From positions 1-64,000 of the forward strand of contig QXVZ01007879.1 in assembly GCA_008931825.1 (NCBI GenBank): DNA of 64,000 nucleotides, read 5' to 3'. The notes beneath the pieces are model-generated. The model worked only from the letters and a program-made list of their open reading frames with translations, searched no databases and had not been told where the DNA came from. This document shows positions 1-37,300 of the stretch, piece by piece. The first letter of the stretch is position 1. Every line of letters starts with the position of its first letter. The position numbers were made by a program, and so were the translations under genes. The DNA comes from Phallusia fumigata (Eukaryota; Chordata; Ascidiacea; Phlebobranchia; Ascidiidae).

Positions 1-3000
1 GAAATCAACTGATTGAAACCTACTGCCAATTAAAATTGCCTTGTTCATTACAACGCATTCCATGTGAGATGGTGGTCGGAAGGTCGGGATTTTTACTTTG
101 TATTGAATCACTTTGTTTGACACAACTGTCCTCAACTAAGTTTTTTACCATTATGTTTTTTTCGATTGCTAATAAATTTCGTTGTTGCGAAAGTGCTTAA
201 TGTAAGGGCTATACCGCATCAAAGGAAATATATAACGATAGAAAAGAGTATAGATTTAAAACCAACGTAGCTGGATAATCAATAACACAACTAAGGCCAA
301 CGATTTTTTTATACATTGTATCCTTTTGTGATGTATTTTTTAGTTTTTAATATAACCGGAGACGCTGCTTTAAAAAATTGCTTTGGACCCGCGCTAACGT
401 CAACATGTGTTGGTTGGGACATGGTAGAGGAAAGTGGTCCCGAGCGAAATTCTTATACCTACGAGCCCCAGTCGCTAGATAGCAGCACAGAGCAGCAACT
501 GTAATATGGATAGTAAGGCTCTTTACTGTGAAGAAACATGCATGAGGGGTAAAAAGTTGTGTCAATCATATTAACTTGAATTCTGTTCACAAGGGCTCTT
601 ATTTGTGCAATCAAATATTCCCACTAAATCAAATACTTAAACAACCACATGTCCCAAATATTAGAGTGGATCAATTTAAGAGTCACGCACAAACGTCGTG
701 ACAGCTGAAATTTGTTCTTAAGAGACCGTGAACTTCGTATTTACACTGTCTCGCCCCAACAACAGGCGTAACAGCTTTGTTGCACAATGTCTGTTATTTG
801 TTGAACCCTTTGTGATTTCCATAGCTTTGTTTGTTGTTCCCAACCGATGACGCCCAACGATCTGTTCAAGTGTTCTTGGAATCGAGCGCGTGACGTGTTG
901 ACGCCATTTCCGACCTTGTTAAGTAATATGAAGGGATATACCAAGATCAAAAACATATTTGCAATATTTCCTGTCGAGTAGTCAGGAAGTATCAGTGACG
1001 GCATTAAATGGAAAAAACGTTTTCATTTGCTATTCCCTGACTGACCTCAAAAGTGTTTTCCTTCACCATCTTAATTTACATGGAAACCTTCTTTTAAACA
1101 ACAATGGTAAACGTTGGTTCTCTGATGTGTTTAAAAAATAACTGACCTCGTCTCGTTCATCAGAAAACTTTGAAGAAAGAGTCTGCGTGATTGATTGGGA
1201 GGAACAAAAACTGGTGTATGTGATCTGAAGAGGCGTCTAGTAAGCATACCGACAATATTGGACAAACTACTGATAAGCTTCTGCAGTCAATTAAATATTC
1301 AAAAATATTTTAAAGCATGTTTTCTTTTTTCTCAACACACAGGTAACGAGAAGTGGCGAAGAGGGGACACTGGGGGTAACGCTTCCTGTAGACAGGAGCG
1401 CAACGCCCCGCGCCTTTTGTGTGCGTCGTGATTTATCGTTCCTGGTCGGCGCGATTTTAATAAACCTTTGATGACAGGCGAAAATAAATAAGAAAGCAAC
1501 CCCAGAGAAGGGCCACCATGCCGATGACAATTGATGTGTTCTGTGATCAGGCGCAACGCAAATAAAGTCCCTTTCTCCGCGCGCCGACGGAACATCGCTT
1601 TCCATTCTCACCGGCACGATAAGGTCGCCGCTATGTTTTTCACATATTTATAGCGCCACAATGCCTGTCGAAAATTATCACATCGACTCTTTTGTCAGGC
1701 ATCGCACGTTTCTTTGCCCGTCGAGCGCCGATTAATTGTGTCCCACCCGCATTACCAACCCGCCCGTGTTTACCCTGTGTTGGCCGGGCTCACCGCCGCT
1801 CTTTCGTTTCTGTTTGCCTTGTTTTTGTTTAGCAGGGAGTGGCCTTTTGGCGGGCTTTGGAACGCGGACTATCGCTAATACGCGCAGCCCACTTCAATGC
1901 AATGACAAGGCGAGCTTTGTTCTTCCTTGTAAAGCGCTCGTTTTTTCACTTCTTCACCTGCGATCAGCGTTTCAATCATTTGAATTGTCTTGTTTAAAAG
2001 CAAGAACTATTGTGAAGTAGGTACTCTGCAAATTTGCAATACCTTTTGAAATGTCTGAATTGAATCGAACGTATCTTTAACCCCGCTTTTAAGTGGTTTA
2101 GTTATACGAAACACAAGTTGGTGAAATCTGTCCGGAGTGAGCCTAGATTGGTGATGCTGACTAAGCCAATTTAAAAGCACCTAAACCTTTCACGAAAGGC
2201 AATAATTTACAGGAACCAGTCAAATGCCTCCATTGAGTTGTAATAACTTAGTGAGACATTTGTCTACTGTCCTGACATGATCATTTGCATATAAACCGCG
2301 AGATTAACTCGATCACTTAACCGACGTTTAACTACGGGGTCAGTGAGCGGACATCAAAACTATAGTGGAACAATTCCTAACCAGGATTGTATGAGGCTTG
2401 CAGGGGCCGAGGTAAATTGTTTTCCAGAGGGCTTCTACTCGAAATACATAGTTCGCGAAACGAGTTTAACTCATGTGAAATTAACCGAAAGACTGGTCGG
2501 TGTGTGCCGAGGGCATTTTTAAGCGTTTTTTTTTAGTCAAATACGTTATCTTTGGCACTGGTTGCCTTTACTTTTCTGGAAGCAACGAATTAACAATTTT
2601 CCTTTTTTTCGTTTTGTTTTGAAGGTTCGAACAAGGAATGTCTTTTGACAAAGTTTTAACAACGGTGCTGGCAGCAAACAAACATTTGAGATTTCGAATT
2701 CTTATCGCAACCGCAAGTCCATTTCAAGTTTGCAATTTTGTCATTTGAGGTTCCTATCTATGTTTATGTAACAAGCGATGGCAGCTGAGGTTGTGGAGTT
2801 ATCAATCTCCATCCTGTCGTCTTTCAATGACAGAGCGGCGCACCCGAATGGTTTCGGAGCACTCAAACTGGTAACAAGACCCGGTCTGCCACGATGCCCT
2901 GGCCAGCCCGATACAACGTGCGATAAGCTAACTTTACTGAAACGGTTGTGATACGGAAGAGAGGCGAAATAGGGAGGAGGGAGGTGATCCTGCGGCGCAA

Positions 3001-6000
3001 ACAGCAGCAGTGGTCGTTCTGTCGTCAAGTGGTCTCCACTCCACGCGTGTTTGTTTGTCAACTGCCGAAGCGCCGTCGAGCGATAAATACAACTTGAACG
3101 AGAGGCCGAACAGCGCCGTGCCAGCTCTGCTCGCCCCATCAACTTGTCATCGCTGTTACAACACACTTGTTTGGGGATATCGACGCGCCCGTTTTTTCTC
3201 TCCGCCGTTGAGAACAAACAAGACGCACGCAGGGCGCAAGCAGACGTGAATGTGTGTGTGTGTTTGTTGTCCCGATTTTAACACATTTGGCCGGGACGAC
3301 TTAGAGGCCATACACGAGTTCGCGGAGGCGTTTGTGTTAAAGTGTAGTTTCAGATTCTATGGAGATTGTATGTTTTGGTATTACTTTTTTCGACTGATAC
3401 TGTACGTAGGGGGAGTTAAATATAGCCATACTAAACATGATCGGAAGAACAAGAGGACAATCCAATGCGTGATACAATGTTGTAAAATGTGAGTGATACA
3501 TAAGTTATTGTCGTTTCGGTGTCCTATTCTGAACAATGTATCTCCTTCCAATTTAGACGTCAGAAAGAAACTAAATTTTGTAGTGGTAAGTTCTAATAGT
3601 CTGACAGAATAGTTCTTTTCAAAAGAGATTCCAGTTTTACCGTCACCCACAACGTCAGGTATCATGTTGAGGTCAGTAGCNGACGACTTTGAGGCCAGAC
3701 ACGAGTTCGCGGAGGTGTTTGTGTTAAAGTGTAGTTTCAGATTCTATGGAGATTGTATGTTTTGGTATTACTTTTTTCGACTGATACTGTACGTAGGGGG
3801 AGTTCAATATAGCCATACTAAACATGACCGGAAGAGATAGAGGACAATCCAATGTGTGATACAGTGTTGTAAAATGTGATTGATACATAAGTTATTGTCG
3901 TTTCACTGTCCTATTCTGAACAATGTATCTCCTTCCAATTTAGAGGTCAGGAAGAAACTAAATTTTGTAGTGGTTAGTTCTTATAGTCTGACGGAATAGT
4001 TCTTTTCAAAAGAGATTCCATTTTTACCGTCACCCACAACGTCAGGTATCATGTTGAGGTCAGTAGCCGGGGCCAGACAGTAAAAAGTGGCACCACACGT
4101 GTACGCCTGTGACGTCACATAGTCTCGCGCTCCTGAAGTGGGCTTCTCAGGCGTCTACACTTGTGATTGCCTTCATGACTACTGTGAAGTAAAACATTTT
4201 TCACTTCTGATTAATATTCGCAAAGAAAACAACTGGTTTCATTTTATCAGCAGTACAACAAACGATTTTGCTCCACAGTGATCTCACTTTTAATCTTGTT
4301 TGTCGCTCTTTTGTTCGTTTTTATTGCGAGGATCTTTTCTTAAGCGTTCCATAAAAGTGAGTTTCTCTTCTCCTCAACTGCACACACAGTCGTTAAAGAT
4401 TTCAGGGCAGTGACTTTTCTGGTGTTGAAATGACGGCGCAAACGGTTGGCACTTACGGTGTCCGTAAACATGCTCCTTTGCTATCAAGCCCAAGGAATGT
4501 GTGTAGCTGGCCTGGAAAAGCTAGATCCAAGTATTGTTCTACCGGTATAAAAAGTGTCGTTCGGCGTCGTCGCAAACAACTCCTCACACAGCGGTTTGTT
4601 GCCAATCGCGACCTCCTCCGTGAGTGGGTAATGCTCGCTGTTGCGCGTTCATCCGTAATTTCATTAGGGCCGCGCAATTGTTTGCTCGGTACACAGCTCT
4701 TTCTTCATGGTGGGGAACAGTGTTTATAAATAAATAATGCTCTTTCAGGGCAACTTATACACACATATGTGCGCGCTGGTCTCTATTGATCGCCTGTCGT
4801 TGCTGTTTCTATAGGTTTATTTGTCACTTTTGCGCGGCGCCGCCAAATAAGGCGCGCCGCCACCCCCGCTGGGGTTTCTGGGTAAACAAATGCCGCTCCC
4901 GTTTCGATAAAAGCCGTCAAGCGGCGGCGGACAACACAATGGCGCTCCGCGTCCGCTTATGTTGTTTACTTTAAGGCGAGCGAAACCATATACACAGGTG
5001 TTTACAGTTGTTTGTTTATTACCGCGATGACGCGTCGCTTTTATGACGCTCGCTCCATCTTCAACGCGCCTTGTCGCAATATTGTCACGATCAACACCCG
5101 GCTTCATTCATCCCCGCAATTCCGCTTTGGTTCCAGAGCGCGGCGTTTAACACGGGGCGAGGCGCGGACAGCACAAAAGAATGCACAACTCGTCCTTTCG
5201 TGTCGCTATTGTGTGCCGGTGTGTGCTCTGCATATGTTTAACGAATACAGCGCCGCCGATTTTCTTCGTAAACGCGACAGTCGAAAGGGCACGGTGCTTC
5301 GCTTTGTGCCCTTGCTACATCAAACATGCGATTCATGGTGATTAGTCAGTTGAGGCATGCGTTGTAGCGGACGGTTTAACTGAAAGACGCTTCACCTATC
5401 AGTTATTAGTTGGAACTATATTTAGATAGGCGCGATCACCTGTTTTCCGTTTGAACGAAGCGCACATTACCACATGCGATATTATGCATTGTTGCAAGCG
5501 CGATTGGTCATTGTACATCATTTGCACCTGGCAGAGAGCAAAGGTCGCGTCCATAGCCGGATAGAGGAAAGATGACGCACTGTGCTTTGTGGTTGATTTT
5601 CCGTCAAACAAACTACCGCGCAAGCGGCGCTAGCGATGATGTCGTGGCATCGTTCAAAAACAGCTTCGTAGCGTCGTTAAACACAGGTGCGCTACTATCT
5701 TTACAGCTTAGTTTACTATCCGATGTCAGTGGCAAGAAAAGTGCAAGCCTAGGATTCAAGAGTGTAAATTGGTGCAAATGTTTGTCCTGTCTCCCTAAGA
5801 AATTTAAATTTTCGGTCTTGACTTGTGTTAGCCGCCTTGTCCCCTTCGTCCCGAAAGTTCATGCATTTTTAATGCGTGTATGCTGCATTAATCGTATTAC
5901 GTTGTCACTCCACGAGATTTCGCTTCGAATCGCGCGTCGCGGTGTAAATAGCATCGCTGGCTGTGCTGACAGCACGCAATCACCCCTGATGCCGATGCTT

Positions 6001-9000
6001 TTGTTTTTATTCATAAGCTCGTGGCAAGTGATTGACGAGGCGAGATTTCATTTCCATTTGCCGAAACAGCGACAGTGATGGTTTGTTGTTAATCGCGTGA
6101 TATGACAGGCGCCTTTTGTGGGGTTTGACCGCATCTGTGTCTTGCAACGTTGCTGCAAGCCCGTGACAAGCCAGGCGCGAATCAATGCGGTTAATTGCGT
6201 TGCGTGATATACAAGCAGAATGGGGAATAAGACAAGTTGGGTCACCCTGGGGAATTGAGCCCGACTACAAAATGACAAATCGCCGTCAGAAAGGTCGCAG
6301 TTTTGAAGTTCGTATCTTAGCGTTAGGCCGCAAAGGTGGAATGTCAGAAGTATATGTTTACATGCATATTTTTTTAAAAACGTAACCCTTGGACGTAGTA
6401 CCAAAAGTGAAAGATAGCTAGGGTTACCAAATCACGCCTCCGTTGTAACCTGTTGTTTCGCGGGTTTCGGTGAAGCGCCGAACTGGCACGTCTACGCAGA
6501 AGCTTTAATTACGCGTGGCGCTTGTTTGACAGGACATCCGCTTCCGTCGAGACCGCATCGTTTGTACTTGCTACAAAAATAAACTGTGTCGAGGGTGGAT
6601 GCAACTTTTCGCTGAAAACTCTAATAGGACGCTTTGGTTTGTTTCAGGGAAAGCAACCTGCCTTGTCATTAACCGCGACCTTAATATTTTTATGTGGTCA
6701 TCTCGATGCCAAAACCGGGTCTTTAATTATTCGTTTTCCCCGGTGCTCGCCAGGCAGCAAACAAACAAACCAAACGTAATCGCAACGCTAAATCTACACG
6801 CAACTAAATGGCTGCCGCAAGCATCCGTGCCATTTGCCTGTTTCATCCTGCGCCACGTACACAAACACTACATCGCCCCGCTATTTGTAAGCCGTAGTTG
6901 CACTCGGCACGGCGGCTTGTTTGTTTGTGCAATCACTGTATCTTGTTTAGACCGTCTGGCCGCCAGCAAATTACCGCATCCATTAAACGGCCTACGCGCC
7001 TTCTCGCGTAATGGATCCATTTTTGTGTTGCCCGAAATAGCATTGCCAAGTAGAAATTGGACACCATTTTAGCATGCACGGGAATTTTTTCTAATAATGA
7101 TCGGAGATATTATATTTTTTCTAGAAACGGGCGATCGCTGCTGTGATTAGGGAAAAGCTGTTTGTGGCTTAAGATTAATCCGGAGCGATGTCGTGTGCAA
7201 CGACAAACATTTTTAATAGCATTGTCCGCATATGGGCGCAAAAGAGCCGCATGTTTACAACATACCGGAATGCGATAAGTGGCGTTTTCAACTTATGGTT
7301 TTCTAAATCAAGTCTGTCAACGATTTTGCAGAAAGATTGACTTTGTGTTTTTGATGATATAACTATTTGGCACAAGAACTTGTTTGTTTGTTATTTTGCT
7401 AAAAAGGAAAGTGTTTACGGAAATTCCGCATTTGGGGATCGTTTATTTGCATATAAAGGTTCATATGCCAGTGCCGTTGATAGCAGTATATGCGTGGGTA
7501 ATTATTGTTTACCATTCACACTCAAACAACAGGGTACAAAAAACTAAAAAGTCAAAGCATTTTTTTGGTTTCGGCCCCAACTTGACGCTGAAGACAAAAA
7601 AGTTAGCCCTTATCGCCGATGATGAAACAGGCGAGTAAGTGGGAAAGTTAACGAATACAGGTTGCTGGTAATCCATTACTGGACTTGTGGGACAGATGAT
7701 AAATAGGTGAAGATCGATTCTAAACTAGGCGATGTCCGTCTTTTATCAACGGCTAGTTGTTGGCAGGTGGTGTAGAATTACTGATTTTTGAGCTTGAAAT
7801 TGCCCACGGTCTCGCTGTTAGCGCGCAAGCGGCGCTGATGACTCTCCGCCGCCTGAGATTCTGAGGCAACCATTTTGCTCGATAGCACGCGCCCGGGCGA
7901 GAAAAAGGCAGCTGGGTTGCCACTATTATCAACATGCGACAGGTGTGCGGTCTACAAATTTTTTCTTCTCGTGCTTTTGGCTCAGTCTAGCGGTAATATC
8001 TGACCCATTCATGGCTTGCCGTCTTGTTCAGCGAGCGTCACCGCTGTTTATACGTCGTTGACGCGAGGCACGATCCGGAGAGGCGATGTTGTCTGTTTTT
8101 GTTTGCATGCATCGGCTTTTGGTACACAAAATATTCCAAGTAAGTGGAAGGACATGGCGGCGACAGTGTCTGATCAACAATTCCCGGCAGAAGGCGAAAA
8201 GTCGCGTTGATGGGTGGGGACGTGCAGTATGGGTCAGGAAAGTTTCGGTTTTACGCAGACGTTAGTTGCCACACTTTTGTTGAGAACATTGGCACGTAGC
8301 GGCTAGGTATTTATACGAGACACGGCTTCGTTGAGGCTTAAGAGCCCTTTATTCTGAATGCGCAAAAGTCGTTCGTGCAACAGCGCCGTTGCAACACTGC
8401 CGACAATTCATAGCAATTGGAGCGCACAATGCCTTGTGTACTGGTAGGCAGCATCGCTTATAACACATCCTGTTTACTGGATGCCTGTTCTATTGTATTA
8501 GGTCAGTTTTCCTGTTTACGAGGAACGGCAAGCGGGTGCCTCAGTGTGAGCTAAATGTTAATGGTTTGTTATCTGTCGCTGCATCGCGCGCTTTGCCTTC
8601 GATTAGGTTGGCTTTGTTGCGAAAGCGCGTGGCATTTGCGGGGCATTTCAATCAGGCGGGGCAAATGCGCGTGCCGATCGGCGGCCCCGCGGAGGTAAAT
8701 GCGCTGGCTAATTCAAGGTGGTTTCATTCAGGTTAGCGAGAAGTGCAACGAAAAGGCGGGATATGTACTGTGCGTGAACTGTAGAGAGAGAGCGGCGCTC
8801 GGCCTAGTTGGCATCTTAGCCCAACCGCCGCTGCCTTGTAATTACCTGCACAACGGAAGGATTAAATGTCGCTAACACATGTGGCAATGCGCAACCTCGA
8901 GCGGACGTAGTATTAACACAGTTGGCGCCACTCCTCGCAGCACAGCTGGCCAACGAGGGCTTTACGTTCTTTAAGGATAAGGAATTAAAATCTGATTTTT

Positions 9001-9059
9001 ACTGTACACAGGCAGCAAAGTCGGTGGATAGGTTTGAGCACTGTGATATGTTGTTGCAG
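1..9059. other. Non-coding region upstream of FoxP
   Basis: No reading frame here resembles a known protein; the open frames are short and low in structure. The DNA is CpG-rich and carries many TGTTTGT/ACAAACA words. The first FoxP coding exon is preceded by a splice acceptor (pyrimidine-rich, ending ttgcag at 9059), so at least one 5' untranslated exon of FoxP must lie upstream, either here or before the window. I could not place it. A contig-join duplication sits at 3295-4067. The region probably holds FoxP cis-regulatory DNA, which is inference from position only. Confidence 0.6.
3295..4067. repeat. Direct duplication across a single N (3681)
   Basis: 3295-3680 and 3682-4067 are near-identical direct copies (386 bp each) separated by one N, differing by scattered substitutions and a small indel. 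This is best explained as two overlapping contig ends, probably different alleles, placed side by side. Confidence 0.85.
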
Positions 9060-9069
9060 GGCTTTGATA

Positions 9070-33305
<24,236 letters not shown>

Positions 33306-34302
33306 AGCTGTTTGGTTTAGGACAGACCTTATTACGACTTTTACTACATTCCAAAGCCGCGCCCATTGTGGGCACCGCGCGCGTTTTTCGACTGTTGTTT
33401 AAGATATTCAAGCTCGTTGGTTGCTTCGCGGGTGCTACTAGCAGAGAAGTGCTCTATCTATAGTATCGCATGCGCGACACGCAAACACAGACAAGCCGAT
33501 GCACAATGCCACCCGCAGTAGTGAGAATACATCGTACTCGCACCACCACCGCCACCACACACGTTCAAACGCCCGCTTTGTTTCATCGTACGCCCTTGAC
33601 CTTACTCGTGTTCCACCGCTATTATATACAGAGGTTCATTCTCGCATTTACGGGTGCTATCCTATCTATTTTGTGCGACGCCGATTCGCGTCGAATTTTG
33701 TGGTCGTTCCTGTTGATTTCATGCGCGCAATCATCGACGATAATTGGACTAGCCGCGGTGCTGTAGAACAGTAGAGAAATTGTATCCCCCCCCCTTTTCG
33801 CAGGTGTCTACCATGTCCGCTGTCACACACACATAGCAAAATGAAATTGTTGTAACTTTCTACACCTAATTTGAAGCGAAGTCGTATAATCAAGAGCACT
33901 TGGAGTAAGACCATAGTGGCTGAACAACACACAGCGTTTTGTCCAATTTATATTCTTCTCGTGTCTGGTGTCTGTATGAAGTAAACCCAACACCATAAAA
34001 ACAGTTGCACACTTCGGGAATATACATGTATTTGCACGAAAAACTTTTTTCAAATCATTCGTCGAACAACCGGACACTACAAAGTCGCTATACGTCTTTA
34101 CCAACTTTCAGCGTCAGCCATTTTTGTCGTTGCCGTATTTGTTCCCCCCTTGCTTATCTGTCTTACTGCAGCCGGTGCTTTAGGCCTTCCTGACAAAAGA
34201 CTGGAAACGGGCAAAGATTCTGTGCCCGTTTCACCCTGTGTCAAAACGTTGGTAGCAGCAAATACAAACACGTACATGGAAAGTGTTGTGTGAAGGTTTG
34301 GT
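33306..34302. other. Convergent 3' interval between FoxP and PBRM1
   Basis: It holds the 3' UTRs of two convergent genes. I see no exact AATAAA on the + strand here for FoxP; the poly(A) site may lie further right, inside PBRM1 sequence. A C-run lies near 33788. A 91-codon His-containing open frame at 33499 has no similarity I recognise. Confidence 0.55.
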
Positions 34303-37300
34303 TCACAGCGACAAGTTATGCTTTATTGTAAGGGCGTCCTTCATCATGTAGTCACGCAAGGCCCAGAGTGCCGATTTGGCCGTTTCGTGCTGTCCCTTGC
34401 CGTTTCCAAGCCAGTGAACAGGCAGTCTGCAACAGACAAAAGATAATGATTTATCACACAGAAATTAAATCGTTGCGCGCGGACAAAATTGTAAGTTTTT
34501 TGTCTCAAGTGTTAGCAAACAATAGGTATGTTCTCGTAAACGGTAATTCAACGTTAGAGCAACTGCCTATATACTGTATGTTAGTAAGTATAAGACATCC
34601 ACGAACAGTGTAGCTGGCCACGAACATTGGAAATCCATATCACCCACCTTTCCTCTTCTTCCCTGCTCATGGCAATATCTCGCTCCTTCACTTTCATGCT
34701 CCTTGACCAGTTGCTCACAGTCTTACTGCCTTTCTCCAATCCTGCGAGCAATAAAAATGTTAACAAATATATACATCATCAAAATGTATAGAGTCCAGAT
34801 TTGTTTGCAGGTAACCTTCGATATAACGTAGGTAGGCCTCTGAGTGCATGACCCGTTGTGCTTTCGGAGGCGGCTTGACAAAGAGCGCGCCGCGGCGCAG
34901 ACGATGCTTTTCGGCAAGTGTTGGCGGTTGCGCAGGAGTCTGAAAAACGGAAACCCGGTTGCGAGTCACAAGGGTCAGTGTTGAGTACAAATGTTCTAAG
35001 CGTCATTGTGAACTAAAAACTACCAATAATAATGGATCAACCTATTTTTGTTACCTGGCGTGTTTAAAATCAATAAAGTAGCTCACACATTTTGATCACA
35101 CAGATTATTTACCTGTTGAGGTTGGGGATACTGCCCAGGGGTCTGGCCGTACAGGGTCATGGGTGAAGCAGAGCTTGGGTAAACCGAAGCCCCAGGTTGC
35201 ATGGGGTGGGGTGTACCCCCTGGGTGCATCTGCATTCTTTGTTGTTGCATGCTAGGAAACTGGCCCGGCTGGGGCTGGTACGGGGTTCCGTAGTGTTGGC
35301 CCGGTGTTATGACTAAAAATTATTTTATCAGAAACAAATGCACAAAAACAGATGACAGTGCGATCATCATTGTGGAGTGGAATGGGTGTCAAAAGACCTG
35401 GTAATTGTCAGGAAATGCTCACAACAAAAGTGCCAATTTAGGCTTGTTCGGGCCTTTTGACCAGGTAAAGAAACAGCCTCAAAGTGTTTGTTACCTGGTT
35501 GTGGAGTAGAAGCTTGCGACAACGTCTCATCAGCATCTTTCTTCTTTTTCTTCTTCTTGGCAACAATCTTGCCCTCTGCCTCTAGCTTAGCTGTCTGCTC
35601 TCGAGCCTTCTCCTCATACTCCCGTTTCTTTTCCTCCTCCAGGCCTCTCCACTCCTCTCCCACCTAACAAAACATACCAAGTTTATCTAGACTGATTTTG
35701 CAACTTGCTGGTGTTGAGGTTTTCCGATTGTAACTTTTTCATTGAACAAGTTTGCCCACCCCTGATCTAGACCCTTAAACAACATGTTGAATATTTTCGG
35801 CTGTTCCCACCTACATCGCCGTTTTATTTTACCAAGTAGAATAAACTCAACTCAACATTTTGTCACTTACAATTTTACTAATTTCACCAAAGGCCATGTC
35901 AGGGTTTTCGGCTCTCACTCGGGGATGACAGTGGCTGGCAAAGAGAATGTATCCAGTTGAATGTCCTCCTCTCCCTTTCTTCTTCGGCGGAGGAGTGGGA
36001 GCGGCCTCTGGATGCGCTGAAGATGGTCGGCTGTTGTCAGGAGACTACAGGATGAAACACCAAATACAGAACATGAAGTATATGCTTAATGTTTACCACA
36101 CTTGCACTGTAACAAACCTGGAATATCCCCGGCGATGACGCAATCATATTCGGGTGTGGGGATGAAGCGTAAGGTTGTGGTGAATTCTGGTAGGGCTGCA
36201 TATGTGGGTGTTGCACAACCCCTGGATGGGGCGAGGGATACCCTTGATTGGAAGCATACTGTTGACCCATGTAATGTGGTGTAGGCAGAGCCCCATGGGG
36301 ATGAGGGGGCTGGCCTGGGGCAGGTGCCCCCTGGTACCCCTGATATTGGTACTGGGGCATGATATTTTGCTGCTGCATGTAGCCTTGCACCTGCGGTTGC
36401 ATTCCTTGTTGATACATCGGTTGGTTCACAGATGGATGGGAGTACCCTTGCATTGGCACAGACTGTCCCTAGAACATAACCATGCTCTTATTATGGCATA
36501 GAAATGAATTACAAATCAAAGGCTTTGTAATATCTCAGTACTGCAGCTCATAGTTTAAAACAGGTTACTTTGGAGCTGACTTACCTCAGCAATAGCAGCA
36601 GATGCCTTGGCGGCTTCAATTCTTGCTTCATTTTCTCTTAAAACCAACTCGTTTCGTACAAGCTGAGTTAGTTGGGGAGAAAGAATGTATTCCACCACAA
36701 TGGGCTTCTTGTAGTAGTAATACTCATCATCTACAACCTGTTAATTGGTATTCAACAAAGGATCAATAAACTGTGAATGATAACAAGTTTATCCAAGGTG
36801 GAAAAAGTTTGAAAAAAGTAACCCTTGCTTTCTATCAATTTTAACTGCCAAACTCACACATTTTGTGGGAAATGCATAGATAAGCTCCCAGTAATAGTAC
36901 CTGGTCCCTGACTTAGAACTTTCCATCTGCAAGAATAAAAAAGGCCTTTCCATTTGCCACTACAGTCTAAACTAAACAACTGAAAAGTTACCAATAAATA
37001 TTTGTAACTAAATTTCCTTCCTAAAAGGGGGTTCTGCCTATTGCACTACTTCAGACCTTCTGATCTAAATTCCTACAATAATGAAAAAGTTTCATTTTTT
37101 GATTTACTACTACTAAACCATGACCTCTCAACTGAGCACTAAATCTTTTTCTGACCAAAATAGAGATACATAATTAGCAGTAGAACATGGCACTTACCTT
37201 AAATGAGGGTGCATACCGCTTTACTTTGATTTTTTTGATAATCTTGTCAGCGTATCGTGACTCGTACAAGTAAATGTCCTTCTCAGGAAGTTCGGTAGGT

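Noticed and set aside
3250-3271. Short TG repeat as a feature
   Set aside because: Too short and ordinary to mean more than a small microsatellite.
3295-4067. Biological tandem duplication
   Set aside because: The single N at the join and the same pattern at five other places point to unmerged contigs.
33499-33774. 91-codon His-containing frame after the FoxP stop
   Set aside because: It lies in the FoxP 3' UTR, has no similarity I recognise, and the His run comes from a simple CAC repeat.
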